Assembly: GCF_000170795.1 (NCBI RefSeq)
Contig: NZ_ABCM01000022.1
Location: 42,600 to 106,599, forward strand
Length of the DNA: 64,000 nucleotides
From: Pedobacter sp. BAL39
GTDB taxonomy: Bacteria; Bacteroidota; Bacteroidia; Sphingobacteriales; Sphingobacteriaceae
Direction of reading: 5' to 3'
The notes under the pieces are model-generated. The model saw only the letters and a program-made list of their open reading frames with translations, was not told the origin of the DNA and did no database searches. Below are positions 50,489 to 59,854 of the stretch, piece by piece. The translations under genes and the position numbers were made by a program. Within the stretch, counting starts at the first letter, position 1; the number at the start of each line of letters is the position of its first letter.

Positions 50489-52667
50489 GTTTTTTTTCCT
50501 TTGGTTTTGGAGCCTGCTTTTTCTGGTCGTTATCATAGGCAAGCAGGCGCAGCGCATTGAATACAACCAATAAGGTAGAACCCTCATGGGCAATCACCGC
50601 CGGGCCGATTGAGGCTATGCCCAAAATGGTTAGCGGTATCAGGGCGGCAACCACTCCCAAACTGATCCATAGGTTCTGTTTGATGATGCCCCTTGCCTTG
50701 CGGCTTAGCCCGATTGCAAAGGGAAGGCTTTCGAGCCTGTCGCCCATCAGGGCAATGTCTGCGGTTTCCAGTGCAACATCCGAGCCTGCGGCACCCATGG
50801 CAATACCAACCGTACTTTTTGCCATTGCAGGGGCATCGTTCACGCCATCTCCGACCATGGCCACCATTTTCTCGGATTTGTCCAGTTTTTTGACCGCTTC
50901 TACCTTATCTTCGGGCATCAGGTTTCCCCAGGCTTCAGTTACCCCGATCTGTTTGGCAACCGCTTCGGCCACCTGCTGATTGTCCCCGGTCAGCATGATC
51001 ATTTTTTTTATGCCCAAAGCGGTAAGTTCTGCAAGCACGTGCTTTGCCTCTTTACGGGGCACATCCATCAGGGAAAGAATCCCGATGAAATCGCTATCCC
51101 TTTTCACCAGCATAGAAGTATGGCCGCCCTTCTCCAGGTCTTCCACTTGTTTTAATAGTTCAGCGGGAATACCGCCCTTATCTTTTTCAAATAAGGCTTT
51201 GTTACCAATGAAGACTTTTTTGCCATCTACCTCCGCCTGAACGCCACGGCCGGTAATGCCCTTAACATTCCTGGCTTCGGGGATCGCCTGCTTATTCAAT
51301 TTTTCCATAGCCCCTTTTACAATGGCCTCGGCAAGGGGATGGTCACTCAATTTTTCTACCGCTACGGCAATTACCAGTAACTCTTCTTCTGAAACCTTAT
51401 CCAGGGGGATCACATTGGTCAGCTGTGGCTTTCCTTCGGTCAGCGTCCCGGTCTTATCAAAAGCAATGGCGTTTAATGCGCCCAGATCTTCCAACGGCCT
51501 GCCCCCCTTGATCAGTACGCCACCACGGGCGGCCCGGGCAACCCCGCTCAATACGGCGCTTGGTGTAGATATTGCAAGGGCGCAGGGACTGGCCGCAACC
51601 AGTACCGCCATTGCCCGGTAAAAACTTTTGCTAAAAGGCTCATCAATGACCAGGAACGCAAAGCAAAGCAATGTTACCAAGACCAGCACAATAGGCACAA
51701 AATATTTTTCAAATTTATCGGTAAACAATTGTGTAGGGGATTTTTGCTTTTCCGCTTCGTTCACCATTTTCACAAGCCGCGAAATGGTAGAATCCTTCGC
51801 TTCCTTGATCACCTTCACTTCCAATACAGAAGCCCCGTTGATGGTTCCAGCAAAGACCCGGTATTGTGGTTTAATACTTTTTTCTCCCGTATAATCTTTG
51901 GTTGGATCGGGCACTGGTGATTTATCGACCGGTACGCTTTCCCCGGTTATGGGAGCCTGGTTGACACTCCCCTCGCCTTTAACCACCACGCCGTCGGCTG
52001 GAATTTTACTGTTGGGCTTAATGATAATGGTATCGCCCAGCACCAGCTGCTCAATACCTATTTCTTCTTCTTTGCCTTCCCGTACCACCAGCGCTGTCGG
52101 GGGGGCAAGGCTGGTCAGGGCGGCAATCGACTTCCGGGCTTTGCCCATCGCATAATGCTCCAGAGAATGCCCCAAACTGAACAGGAACAACAATAAGGCT
52201 CCTTCTACCCATGCGCCCAAAATCGCTGCGCCAATGGCGGCAACCAGCATTAGAAAATCAATTTCAAATCCACCTTTCAGTATGGTTTCTACAGCTTCCT
52301 TGGCGGTAAAGAACCCACCAAAGAAATAAGCGATGATATACAGGGACAGGCTGACCCAGGAAGGAAGCCCGCTGACATACGACAAGCCAAAACCAGCACC
52401 CAGGGCAACCCCGCAAAGCATGGCAAAGATCAGCTCGGTGTTCTTGCCGAAAATGCCGCCATGTTCATGATCGTGTCCATCTCCTTCGGAATGATCAGCC
52501 TTGTTCTCCTTATGGGAATGTGACTGATCTTTGGAGTGGGTATCCTTATTGATTTTCTGATCTGCCGCACTTTTAGGTTTGGGCGTTTTGCTTTCGCGGA
52601 TATTCCCCGGAGTGTTTTTTGGGGCTGTTGGTTTTTTTGCCGGCTGTTTTTTGTTATTGCTTTCCAT
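50481..52667 (-). CDS. P1B-4-type heavy-metal ATPase (Co/Zn/Fe-type)
   Basis: 728 aa. The N terminus is Lys-rich, then His-rich (HSKDQSHSHKENKADHSEGD, then GHDHEHGG, residues about 45-75), with no CxxC HMA domain. Core motifs: TGESVPVDKS, ASPCALAISTP (SPC rather than CPC), FDKTGTLTEGKP, SDHPLAEA, GDGVNDAPAMAKS and a TM8 HEGSTLLVVFNALRLL. SPC plus HEGS define subgroup P1B-4, which exports Co2+, Zn2+ or Fe2+. Part of the unit 3 metal operon. Confidence 0.9.
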   Translation of the reverse strand: MESNNKKQPAKKPTAPKNTPGNIRESKTPKPKSAADQKINKDTHSKDQSHSHKENKADHSEGDGHDHEHGGIFGKNTELIFAMLCGVALGAGFGLSYVSGLPSWVSLSLYIIAYFFGGFFTAKEAVETILKGGFEIDFLMLVAAIGAAILGAWVEGALLLFLFSLGHSLEHYAMGKARKSIAALTSLAPPTALVVREGKEEEIGIEQLVLGDTIIIKPNSKIPADGVVVKGEGSVNQAPITGESVPVDKSPVPDPTKDYTGEKSIKPQYRVFAGTINGASVLEVKVIKEAKDSTISRLVKMVNEAEKQKSPTQLFTDKFEKYFVPIVLVLVTLLCFAFLVIDEPFSKSFYRAMAVLVAASPCALAISTPSAVLSGVARAARGGVLIKGGRPLEDLGALNAIAFDKTGTLTEGKPQLTNVIPLDKVSEEELLVIAVAVEKLSDHPLAEAIVKGAMEKLNKQAIPEARNVKGITGRGVQAEVDGKKVFIGNKALFEKDKGGIPAELLKQVEDLEKGGHTSMLVKRDSDFIGILSLMDVPRKEAKHVLAELTALGIKKMIMLTGDNQQVAEAVAKQIGVTEAWGNLMPEDKVEAVKKLDKSEKMVAMVGDGVNDAPAMAKSTVGIAMGAAGSDVALETADIALMGDRLESLPFAIGLSRKARGIIKQNLWISLGVVAALIPLTILGIASIGPAVIAHEGSTLLVVFNALRLLAYDNDQKKQAPKPKEKKHA

Positions 52668-52801
52668 ATCAGGTTATTGATTTTTAAATTTTGAGCCTTG
52701 TTAAGCTCTTTGATGTTGCAGTATTTTAAGTAGTTATATTTACATAGGGCGGCATAAAAAAGAGATGCCTTCCGAAGAAAGCACCTCATCAGATGTGTGT
52801 A

Positions 52802-53146
52802 TTAATCTTGGTTTAAGTTACTGTGATGCTCATGGCAGGCATCAGCACATTCGGTACAGGCCTGTGCGCATTTTTTGCAGTGCTCGTGATCATGTTTACC
52901 GCATTCCTGGGCGCACATCCGGCACGCCTTTTCGCAGATAAGCAAGAACTCGTGTGAGATTTCTGATCCACGCTGCAAAAGGCGGGCAGCAAGCATGCAG
53001 ATGTCCGCACAATCAATGTCCATTGGTATGCATTTTTCCATCATTGCATTTTGGGCTTCTTTAAAGCCTTCGGCAGCACAGTTTTCACAGGCTAGGGCAC
53101 AGTTTAGTAATTTCTGAATAAGTGCCTGGTGATTTTGATTTTCCAT
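52802..53146 (-). CDS. Four-helix-bundle copper-binding (Csp-like) protein
   Basis: 114 aa, no signal peptide. Cys-rich helices: LLNCALACENCAAEGF, DCADICMLAARLL, CEKACRMCAQECGKH, CKKCAQACTECADACHEHH. Pattern and size match the unit 1 protein at 11633-11971 and cytosolic copper storage proteins. Between the RND adaptor and the ATPase. Confidence 0.87.
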   Translation of the reverse strand: MENQNHQALIQKLLNCALACENCAAEGFKEAQNAMMEKCIPMDIDCADICMLAARLLQRGSEISHEFLLICEKACRMCAQECGKHDHEHCKKCAQACTECADACHEHHSNLNQD

Positions 53147-53197
53147 AATTAAAATAGATTAGCTATATGTAGATTTATTTCTACCACGTTGACTTGA

Positions 53198-54433
53198 TTA
53201 TTCTTCCTCGCTGTTCTTCATTTTGGAGAGCAGGTCGTAGGCTCCCTTCAAAACGACTTTACCTTTTACATTCATCTTTTCAGGAATTTGCACCTCGATA
53301 AAGCCGCCGTCACTGATCCCGGTCGTTACCTCTACCATTTGAAAATGATATGTCTCCCCAGCTTTTTCCGTTTCGGCCTCTGTTTCTTTTTCCTTATGCT
53401 GGTGCGCAGCTTCGGTCTGTCCTGTGCCCGCCAAGAAAATATACTTCTTACCTTCAAAGTCCACAACAGCACTTAGCGGTAAGGCCATCACCTGGTTGCT
53501 CCCGGTTTCTATAAGGGCTTTCAGGTACGTTCCTGGAATAAAGCCTTTGCTGCCCTTGGCTACGGCATGAACAGTTACTGTTTTATCCGGGTTGATCTCA
53601 CGTCCAACAAGCTGAACCACAGCCATTTGTTCGGTTGTATCATTGGTCATGGTAAAGCGGACACGTTGTCCGGCCTTTACCTTTGCCGCATCCTTTTCAA
53701 AAACGTTCAGCTCAACGTGCAGGTTAGAACTATTGACAATTTCAAACATCACATCATTTGGGCTGACGAATTTTCCGGTGTTTACGTTCACCTTGGTTAC
53801 GTAGCCGCTGATGGGGGCATATATATTTACCTGGCTGCGTATATTGGAAGCGGTAAGGCTCGCCGGAATGATATTGATAAGTTGCAGGCGTTGCTTTAAG
53901 GCGTTTTCCCTTGCCAGGTTACTTAGGTATTGTGACTTGGCCTGCTGTACGGTTTTTTGGGCGTTCACATTCTGTTGGGCAAGGGTTTGCTGACGTTTAT
54001 ATTCGGCATCTGTCAATTCAAGCTGGCTCTTGCTTTCCAGGTAGTCCTGTTGCAGCTGTACAAATTCCTGGTTTTGAAGCACCGCTATTACCTGCCCTTT
54101 GCTGACGATACTACCTTGTAAAAGTGGGGTGGATTTAATTATCCCTCCCATCTGCGTAGTAACGCTTACCAGATTTTGAGGTGGTACATCTATATAGCCG
54201 TTTACTTTTAACAGCCCGCTCAGACCCTTCATTTCGGCAGAGCCCAACTCAATACCAACGGTTTTGTACTGCGCCTGGGTGATTTCTACCGAATTTTTAT
54301 CTTCCTGATGGGTGCTGTCCGCTTTAACATCGGTTTGTTCTTCTGAATTTTCTTTACTTCCGCAGGCGGCAAAAAATGCAGCCAGTAAGGTTATACAGGC
54401 AATCCTGCTGATGGTCTTAGTTATTCTTTTCAT
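53198..54433 (-). CDS. czcB: CzcB/CusB-type RND periplasmic adaptor (HlyD family) lipoprotein
   Basis: 411 aa with a lipobox (AAFFAACGSK). A lipoyl/hairpin arrangement is visible: NGYIDVPPQNLVSVTTQMGG, a long alpha-hairpin with LESKSQLELTDAEYKRQQTL, and YAPISGYVTKVNVNTGKFV. A His/Glu-rich insert (HQHKEKETEAETEKAGE) near residue 340 may sense metal. It links the inner RND pump to the outer channel. 8 bp upstream of it on the same strand ends the CzcA-TolC fusion gene. Confidence 0.9.
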   Translation of the reverse strand: MKRITKTISRIACITLLAAFFAACGSKENSEEQTDVKADSTHQEDKNSVEITQAQYKTVGIELGSAEMKGLSGLLKVNGYIDVPPQNLVSVTTQMGGIIKSTPLLQGSIVSKGQVIAVLQNQEFVQLQQDYLESKSQLELTDAEYKRQQTLAQQNVNAQKTVQQAKSQYLSNLARENALKQRLQLINIIPASLTASNIRSQVNIYAPISGYVTKVNVNTGKFVSPNDVMFEIVNSSNLHVELNVFEKDAAKVKAGQRVRFTMTNDTTEQMAVVQLVGREINPDKTVTVHAVAKGSKGFIPGTYLKALIETGSNQVMALPLSAVVDFEGKKYIFLAGTGQTEAAHQHKEKETEAETEKAGETYHFQMVEVTTGISDGGFIEVQIPEKMNVKGKVVLKGAYDLLSKMKNSEEE

Positions 54434-54441
54434 TTTATTTT

Positions 54442-57400
54442 TTATAAACCCATAAGGTATTGAAGTGTGTAAACTGATTGATTATATTCGTTGATGGCCT
54501 GCAAATAATTAAAGCGGATATCCGAATAAGTCCGTAATCCCTGCAAATACTCCACATAACCAATCTCGCCGTTCTGAAAGGCGATCTGCGACTGCTTTAG
54601 GATCAGGTTAGCGTTTGGCAAGGCACTGGTTTTATAATATTCAATACTGCGGGAATTTTTTAGTAGATCCTGGTAAGCACGGTTGTACTGTCCCTGCAAG
54701 TTGGTCCGAAACAGGCTGAACTGGCTTTCTGCCACCTGTTTTTCTATTGTGGCAGCTTTGATCCGGGAAGAAAAAGGCTTAAAAAAGAGCGGTATGGATA
54801 TCCCCGCCTGAACGCCCTGAAAGCGTTTGCCCCCGTTAAAATATTGATCCTGACCGTTCACGTTCTGACTGCCAATAATAGACTGGTTAAAATAGCCAAT
54901 TGTAAAATCGGGGCCGGAACGTGCTTTTTCTACTCCAATCGCCTTATCTGCAATTTCTATCTGCTGCCTTTGCAAAGCCAGCAATGGATTTCTAGTGATT
55001 GCACTATCCAGACCGGTATTGTTCCAGTCTGCCTGTCTGAACTCCTCTTTTTCTATTTCTATACTAGACTTGGAATTGAGCAGCCTTTGAAGTTCAGAGG
55101 TGTAGGCCAAAATATCCGACTGGTTCTTGCTCATCTGGTTGCGCACTTCATTATACTGGGTTTCAGCCGTAGTCTTTTCCAGCAGATTGGTTTCCCCTGC
55201 CTGGTAACGGAGTGAAGCGGCCTTTAAAAAGTTACTGTAAACACTGTCCTGGCTTTTATACAATTCCTGCAGGGCAATAAAATAAGCAAGCTGTGTGTAG
55301 GAACTCTTTACCTGGTAGGTCAGTTCTTTTTGTGTAACCGACAGGCTTATTTCTGCGCCTCTGATCTGGGCATCGTATAGATTGCGTTGGTTTTTAAACA
55401 ATCCTGGGTACGGGATACTCTGCGAGGCACTAAAATTATTGTCCCTTTTTATGCCATTAATCTGACCATATTGAACCTCAATATTGGTCTTGCCCAAGTC
55501 TGTTGAACTGCTCCTTAATGCCTGCCGCTGGCTAATTTGCAAACCGGAAGACTTTACCGACTGGTTATTGCTGATTGCTGTTTGGATCGCCTGTTGCATG
55601 TTTATGGGTGAACCGGTTCCGGGCGTTTGTGCCTGTGACGCCGGAGCAAGTAAAGTAAGCCCGGCAATGAACAGTGCAATCAGGGCAGTTGGAACAACAA
55701 TTTTCTTTTTACTTTTAAAGCCTTCGAAATAGGTATATAACACGGGTAAAACAATTAAGGTTAAAATAGTGGAGGTGATCAGACCGCCGATTACCACCGT
55801 AGCCAGGGGTTTTTGAACTTCCGCGCCGGCAGCCGATGATATGGCCATCGGTAAAAATCCCAATGAGGCGACGGTAGCGGTCATCAGTACCGGCCTTAAA
55901 CGTATGGCGGTACCTTGGAGGACAATTTCATCTATTGCGTATTTGCCGAGTTTTTTTAGCCTGTTGAATTCAGTGATCAGTACGATACCATTCAGCACCG
56001 CTACACCAAACAAGGCGATAAAGCCGACACCTGCCGAAATACTAAACGGCATTCCCCTTAACAGCAATGCAAAGATGCCACCGATGGCTGCCATCGGAAT
56101 AGCAGAAAAGATCAGAATGGATTGTTTTACGGAACCGAAAGAGAAATATAGCAGCAGTAAGATTAGCAACAACGCAACAGGTACCGCAATGGAAAGCCTT
56201 TTGGTGGCTTCCTTAAGGTTTTCAAACTGGCCTCCGTAGGTAATGTAATATCCTGCGGGTAATTTGATCTGTTGGTTAATTTTTTGCTCAATTTCGGTGA
56301 CTACACTTTGGATATCACGGCCACGGACATTTAGTCCGACAATGATCCGTCGTTTGGTATCTTCCCGCTGGATCTGGTTCGGCCCAATGTTAAACTCAAC
56401 ATCGGCCAACTGGTCAAGTGGAACCTGATTACCGTTGGGCGCAGTTACATATACATTTTTTACATCGTCAATACCCTGACGGTTTTGCTGTGACAGGCGT
56501 ACTACCATATCATAACGCTGTTCACCTTCGTAAACAAGCCCGGCGGATTGCCCTGCGAATGCGGTATTCAGTGCCTGGTTAACGGTTTCTATGCTCAGTC
56601 CATATTGTGCAATTCGGTCGCGGTTGACCTTTACGACAATTTGGGGTAGGCCAGTAGCCTGTTCAAGGTATAAATCCTTTGCGCCGTTAACCGAGGAAAC
56701 AATTTTCCCAATTTTTTGCGAAATATCGGTTAAGACACCTAAGTCGTCCCCGAAAACCTTTATTCCTATATCCTGCCGCACTCCCGATATCAGTTCATTG
56801 GAGCGCAACTGGATAGGTTGGGAAAACCCGAAACTTACGCCCGGCACGTCTTCCAGTGCCTTACTCATGAGCTCGGCAAGTTCTTCCCGGTCATGAGTCG
56901 TTGTCCAGTCCTTTTTATCTTTTAATATAATGGTCAGATCACAAGCCTCCATTGGCATGGGATCAGTTGGTATTTCGGCCGCACCTATTTTTCCAATAAC
57001 TTCTTTTACTTCAGGAAATTTTTTGACAAGTATCTCTGATGCCTGATTCACTTTATCAATAGTTTGGGATAGGGAGCTTCCGGTAAGCAGACGGGTTTCT
57101 ACCGCAAAGTCGCCTTCTTCCAGGGTTGGGATAAATTCCCCGCCCATTCGCATAAAAAGGAATACACTAATGACCAACAGAACTACCGAGGAGACCACTA
57201 CCGCCATTCTTCTACGCAGGGCTGTATTTATCATCGGATTATATTTTCGCTGGAAAAAGTCCATCATCCGGTCGGAAAGATTTTTTTTATGTGCTACTTT
57301 TTTACTTAAGACCAGTGAAGATACCATCGGCACATAGGTTAGTGAAAGTATAAAAGCACCCATGATTGCAAATGAAACAGTTTGCGCCATCGGGCCAAAC

Positions 57401-58827
57401 ATTTTTCCTTCGATACCGACTAGTGCCAGGATCGGCAAATAAACGATCAAAATGATGATTTGTCCAAAGGCAGCGGCGCTCATCATGCGGGTAGCAGATT
57501 TTTCAACCTGTTCATCCATTTCTTGCTGTGTGTATGCCCTGCCAAGGGTGTTTTCCGAGAGGATGTGCATTGTAGCCTCTACAATAATCACCGCCCCATC
57601 GACAATAAGACCAAAGTCAATCGCCCCGAGGCTCATCAGGTTTCCCGATACGCCAAAAAGGTTCATTAGTGAAATAGCGAACAGCATGGCCAGCGGTATT
57701 ACCGATGCTACGACCAGACCTGCCCGGAAATTCCCGAGGAACAAAACAAGTACAAAAATAACGATTAGCGCACCTTCGATCAGGTTCTTAGCTACCGTAC
57801 CCATCGCCCTGTCCACAAGCGCACTCCGGTCAAGGAAGGGCTCTATGGTAACCCCTTCGGGAAGCGTTTTACCGATGCGGTCTATTTTTACCTTAACCTG
57901 TTTGACCACGTTATTAGCGTTCGCCCCTTTGAGCATCATAACAATTCCGCCTACGGCCTCGCCCTGGCTTTTTGCCGTCGCACGGGTAAGTGCACCATAA
58001 CGGATAGAGCTGCCTATCTGAACGGTTGCAATGTCCCTGATCAACACGGGTATCCCATTGGTGTTGTTCTTAACTACAATTTTGTTGATGTCGTCCAAGC
58101 TGCCGACCAGTCCCTCACTTCGGATGAAATAGGCATTTGGTTTTTTATCAATATAAGCACCGCCCGTATTCTGGTTGTTCTGTTCCAGCGATGTAAAAAC
58201 ATCGCTGATGCTTAGGTTAAAGCTTCGCAATTTATCAGGGTCTAAAGCAATCTCATACTGCTTTAATAGCCCGCCAAAACTGTTTACCTCGGCAATGCCC
58301 GGAGTTCCCAAAAGCTGTTTACGGACAATCCAATCCTGAATGCTCCGAAGTTCACGGGCATTAAATTTCTTTTCAAATCCCGGTTTAGCATGGATCACAT
58401 ATTGGTATATCTCACCAAGGCCGGTTGAAATTGGGGATATTTCTGGGTTTCCAAGCCCGCCGGGAATATTATTTTTAGCTTCGGCCAATTTTTCATTGAC
58501 CTGTTGGCGAGCCCAGTAAATATCTACATCATCGTGAAACACGATAGTAACTACAGAAAGGCCGAACCTGGAGATAGAACGAACCTGCTCTATCTCGGGA
58601 ATGGTAGACATGGTCTGTTCTACAGGATAGGATATTAGCCGCTCTACTTCCTGCGTGGCAAGGGAAGGACTAAGGGTTATCACCTGCACCTGGTTATTGG
58701 TAATATCTGGTACGGCATCTATGGGCAATTGACGAAGGGAATATACCCCCCATGCAATCAGCGCTAAGGTAAACAGGCCAATGACCAGTTTATTTTGTAT
58801 AGAAAACTGAATGATTTTTTTCAGCAT
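54442..58827 (-). CDS. czcA: CzcA/CusA heavy-metal RND pump fused to a TolC-type outer-membrane factor
   Basis: 1461 aa. Residues 1 to about 1040 are an HME-RND pump: RQLPIDAVPDITNNQVQVIT near the start, proton-relay GLIVDGAVIIVEATMHI in TM4, DPMPMEACDLT in the porter domain, and GVAVLNGIVLITEFNRL. A linker with a signal-like segment (TALIALFIAGLTLLAPASQA) leads into about 400 residues of TolC/CusC type coiled-coil repeats (VTQKELTYQVKSSYTQLAYF, NLILKQSQIAFQNGEIGYVE). It exports Co/Zn/Cd or Cu/Ag. Fused pump-channel proteins are known in Bacteroidota; how the linker is processed is unclear. Confidence 0.92.
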   Translation of the reverse strand: MLKKIIQFSIQNKLVIGLFTLALIAWGVYSLRQLPIDAVPDITNNQVQVITLSPSLATQEVERLISYPVEQTMSTIPEIEQVRSISRFGLSVVTIVFHDDVDIYWARQQVNEKLAEAKNNIPGGLGNPEISPISTGLGEIYQYVIHAKPGFEKKFNARELRSIQDWIVRKQLLGTPGIAEVNSFGGLLKQYEIALDPDKLRSFNLSISDVFTSLEQNNQNTGGAYIDKKPNAYFIRSEGLVGSLDDINKIVVKNNTNGIPVLIRDIATVQIGSSIRYGALTRATAKSQGEAVGGIVMMLKGANANNVVKQVKVKIDRIGKTLPEGVTIEPFLDRSALVDRAMGTVAKNLIEGALIVIFVLVLFLGNFRAGLVVASVIPLAMLFAISLMNLFGVSGNLMSLGAIDFGLIVDGAVIIVEATMHILSENTLGRAYTQQEMDEQVEKSATRMMSAAAFGQIIILIVYLPILALVGIEGKMFGPMAQTVSFAIMGAFILSLTYVPMVSSLVLSKKVAHKKNLSDRMMDFFQRKYNPMINTALRRRMAVVVSSVVLLVISVFLFMRMGGEFIPTLEEGDFAVETRLLTGSSLSQTIDKVNQASEILVKKFPEVKEVIGKIGAAEIPTDPMPMEACDLTIILKDKKDWTTTHDREELAELMSKALEDVPGVSFGFSQPIQLRSNELISGVRQDIGIKVFGDDLGVLTDISQKIGKIVSSVNGAKDLYLEQATGLPQIVVKVNRDRIAQYGLSIETVNQALNTAFAGQSAGLVYEGEQRYDMVVRLSQQNRQGIDDVKNVYVTAPNGNQVPLDQLADVEFNIGPNQIQREDTKRRIIVGLNVRGRDIQSVVTEIEQKINQQIKLPAGYYITYGGQFENLKEATKRLSIAVPVALLLILLLLYFSFGSVKQSILIFSAIPMAAIGGIFALLLRGMPFSISAGVGFIALFGVAVLNGIVLITEFNRLKKLGKYAIDEIVLQGTAIRLRPVLMTATVASLGFLPMAISSAAGAEVQKPLATVVIGGLITSTILTLIVLPVLYTYFEGFKSKKKIVVPTALIALFIAGLTLLAPASQAQTPGTGSPINMQQAIQTAISNNQSVKSSGLQISQRQALRSSSTDLGKTNIEVQYGQINGIKRDNNFSASQSIPYPGLFKNQRNLYDAQIRGAEISLSVTQKELTYQVKSSYTQLAYFIALQELYKSQDSVYSNFLKAASLRYQAGETNLLEKTTAETQYNEVRNQMSKNQSDILAYTSELQRLLNSKSSIEIEKEEFRQADWNNTGLDSAITRNPLLALQRQQIEIADKAIGVEKARSGPDFTIGYFNQSIIGSQNVNGQDQYFNGGKRFQGVQAGISIPLFFKPFSSRIKAATIEKQVAESQFSLFRTNLQGQYNRAYQDLLKNSRSIEYYKTSALPNANLILKQSQIAFQNGEIGYVEYLQGLRTYSDIRFNYLQAINEYNQSVYTLQYLMGL

Positions 58828-58926
58828 TGAATTTTAAATTAGGTATAAATAAAAAAAACAGATCAATGCGAGACTGAATCACTTCCATAAGGAATTGATT
58901 CAGGCGCAATAACTTGATAATTTAAA

Positions 58927-59244
58927 TTAACCTAATTGGGGAGGTTGCCAAACGGAAAGAGAGGCGGAGGTTGCCTTACCGGAAATGTTGTTTGAATACT
59001 CTCTTACTATTTGTAGAGGAATATCAATAGAAATTATTGTTTGACGTACAAATGTTGGGGTGTTACAACAAGCACACACGCAGAACGGCGAACAAGCATC
59101 TGTGCAGCTTTTGTTATTTGTTTGAGTAACTGGTCTTGAAAAGCTAGTCTTAACTGAAAATTTATTATATACAGCAGCATCTGCGCAGGGAGTACAGCTC
59201 AGTGCGATTACTATAATACAAATAAGTCTGCTCCAAAATTTCAC
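58927..59244 (-). CDS. DUF6660 family small exported protein
   Basis: 105 aa from a GTG start (VKFWSRLICI), chosen because the signal peptide (LICIIVIALSCTPCADA) then starts at once. Cys-rich core DACSPFCVCACCNT and a terminal SVWQPPQLG are the family marks. DUF6660 genes are typically found just upstream of CzcA-type pumps in this phylum; a metal-binding role is likely. The next gene is the CzcA fusion. Confidence 0.75.
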   Translation of the reverse strand: MKFWSRLICIIVIALSCTPCADAAVYNKFSVKTSFSRPVTQTNNKSCTDACSPFCVCACCNTPTFVRQTIISIDIPLQIVREYSNNISGKATSASLSVWQPPQLG

Positions 59245-59259
59245 TATATACACTTTTGC

Positions 59260-59267
59260 CAAATATA
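59260..59267 (-). promoter_or_regulatory. Candidate -7 element for the unit 3 metal operon
   Basis: On the minus strand TATATTTG matches TAnnTTTG about 16 bp before the GTG start of the DUF6660 gene, so the transcript would have a very short leader. The matching -33 is not clear at 19-bp spacing. Confidence 0.4.
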
Positions 59268-59409
59268 AAAAAATATAGAGCAAAATTGAAGTGATTTAGG
59301 AAAAATAATATTTAATGAAAAATATAGAACGTCAATATCTAAATAATAGCGACAACAGAGCGATTTAAAGTATTGCAGTTGCTGATACCAGAGTTAAACA
59401 AAGATGACC

Positions 59410-59847
59410 CTATTCGGTTGGCGGGCTTGCTAACAACTGCTCCAGTTTTGCAATCGTCTTGCGGAACGGAAAGGCACTTCCTTCCTCGAGTTTCCTAATA
59501 TGAGCAGCGTCCATTCCGAATATCACTCCGACTGTCTTATAGCTCAGCCCGTGTAGGTATCGATATTCCTTCAACCTGCCTTGCAATGTACTTATATCAA
59601 ACTGCCATGGAAAGTATCCTAGAAAAGCAATAATTCGTGGATAGTACGAAACTTTCGGCTGACTCCGGTGGTTTTCCCAATACGTGATGCAATCTTCGAC
59701 TACGCCTAGTGACCTCGCGACCGCCGCCTGTGACATATTTAAGTCCATTCTTCTGCGCCGTATATGTTCACCTAAAGTGACGGGATTATGTGGATATCTT
59801 ACTATATTTGGCTTTGACGAGCTCTTATCGTATCGCAAACAAGGCAA
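59410..59847 (-). CDS. Tandem-HTH (XRE-like) DNA-binding protein at right end of unit 3
   Basis: 145 aa from a TTG codon in the 16-bp repeat; a longer frame reads into antisense comM and is not credible as a start. It begins LPCLRYDKSSSKPN and has two HTH segments (GEHIRRRRMDLNMSQAAVAR with GVVEDCITYWENHRSQPK; YRYLHGLSYKTVGVIFGMDA). It shares plan and PCLR start with the other two but is much more divergent. Its coding start is 7 bp from the comM junction, so upstream sequence is antisense comM. Confidence 0.85.
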   Translation of the reverse strand: MPCLRYDKSSSKPNIVRYPHNPVTLGEHIRRRRMDLNMSQAAVARSLGVVEDCITYWENHRSQPKVSYYPRIIAFLGYFPWQFDISTLQGRLKEYRYLHGLSYKTVGVIFGMDAAHIRKLEEGSAFPFRKTIAKLEQLLASPPTE

Positions 59848-59849
59848 CG
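59834..59849. repeat. Right-end terminal repeat of the island
   Basis: CGCAAACAAGGCAACG, identical to the right ends of units 1 and 2 and the inverted partner of the left terminal repeats. Followed by CATGT and then comM from ATGTCC. Confidence 0.9.
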
Positions 59850-59854
59850 CATGT

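Larger units (their letters stand above)
11271..59854. mobile_element. 48.6-kb composite island inserted in comM (three tandem XRE-bordered units)
   Basis: Boundaries come from rebuilding comM. The left flank ends ...CCATGT, the right flank resumes ATGTCCTTGTGG, and the intact reading frame needs only one ATGT. So a 4-bp ATGT is duplicated (11267-11270 and 59855-59858). Both ends carry the inverted sequence CGTTGCCTTGTT (11287-11298; complement in 59834-59849). Inside are two more unit junctions, near 28052-28108 and 42295-42320. Much of the interior, above all units 1 and 2, looks more A+T-rich than the flanking core genes. No integrase, transposase, resolvase, relaxase or type IV secretion gene was recognised, so the movement mechanism is unknown. 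Cargo is fluoride, sulfite/thiosulfate, arsenic, copper and divalent-metal functions. Confidence 0.9.
42320..59854. mobile_element. Unit 3: divalent-metal and envelope cargo
   Basis: The left boundary is inferred from the end of unit 2 and is less certain, because its first bases (CGATATCGCTG) do not match the left ends of units 1 and 2. A homologous sub-terminal stretch does appear at 42563-42640. All recognised genes are on the minus strand. The right end has the 16-bp repeat at 59834-59849 and meets comM. Its XRE gene is clearly more divergent than the other two. Confidence 0.6.

Noticed and set aside
57452..58000. 182-codon plus-strand frame opposite the CzcA gene
   Set aside because: Antisense of well-conserved RND sequence; composition is typical of shadow frames.
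11271..59854. AbaR/Tn7-like island or conjugative element
   Set aside because: comM is the AbaR target, but no tniA/B, tnsA-E, tra, mob or T4SS gene is seen, the target duplication is 4 bp here, and the ends do not match what I know of those islands.
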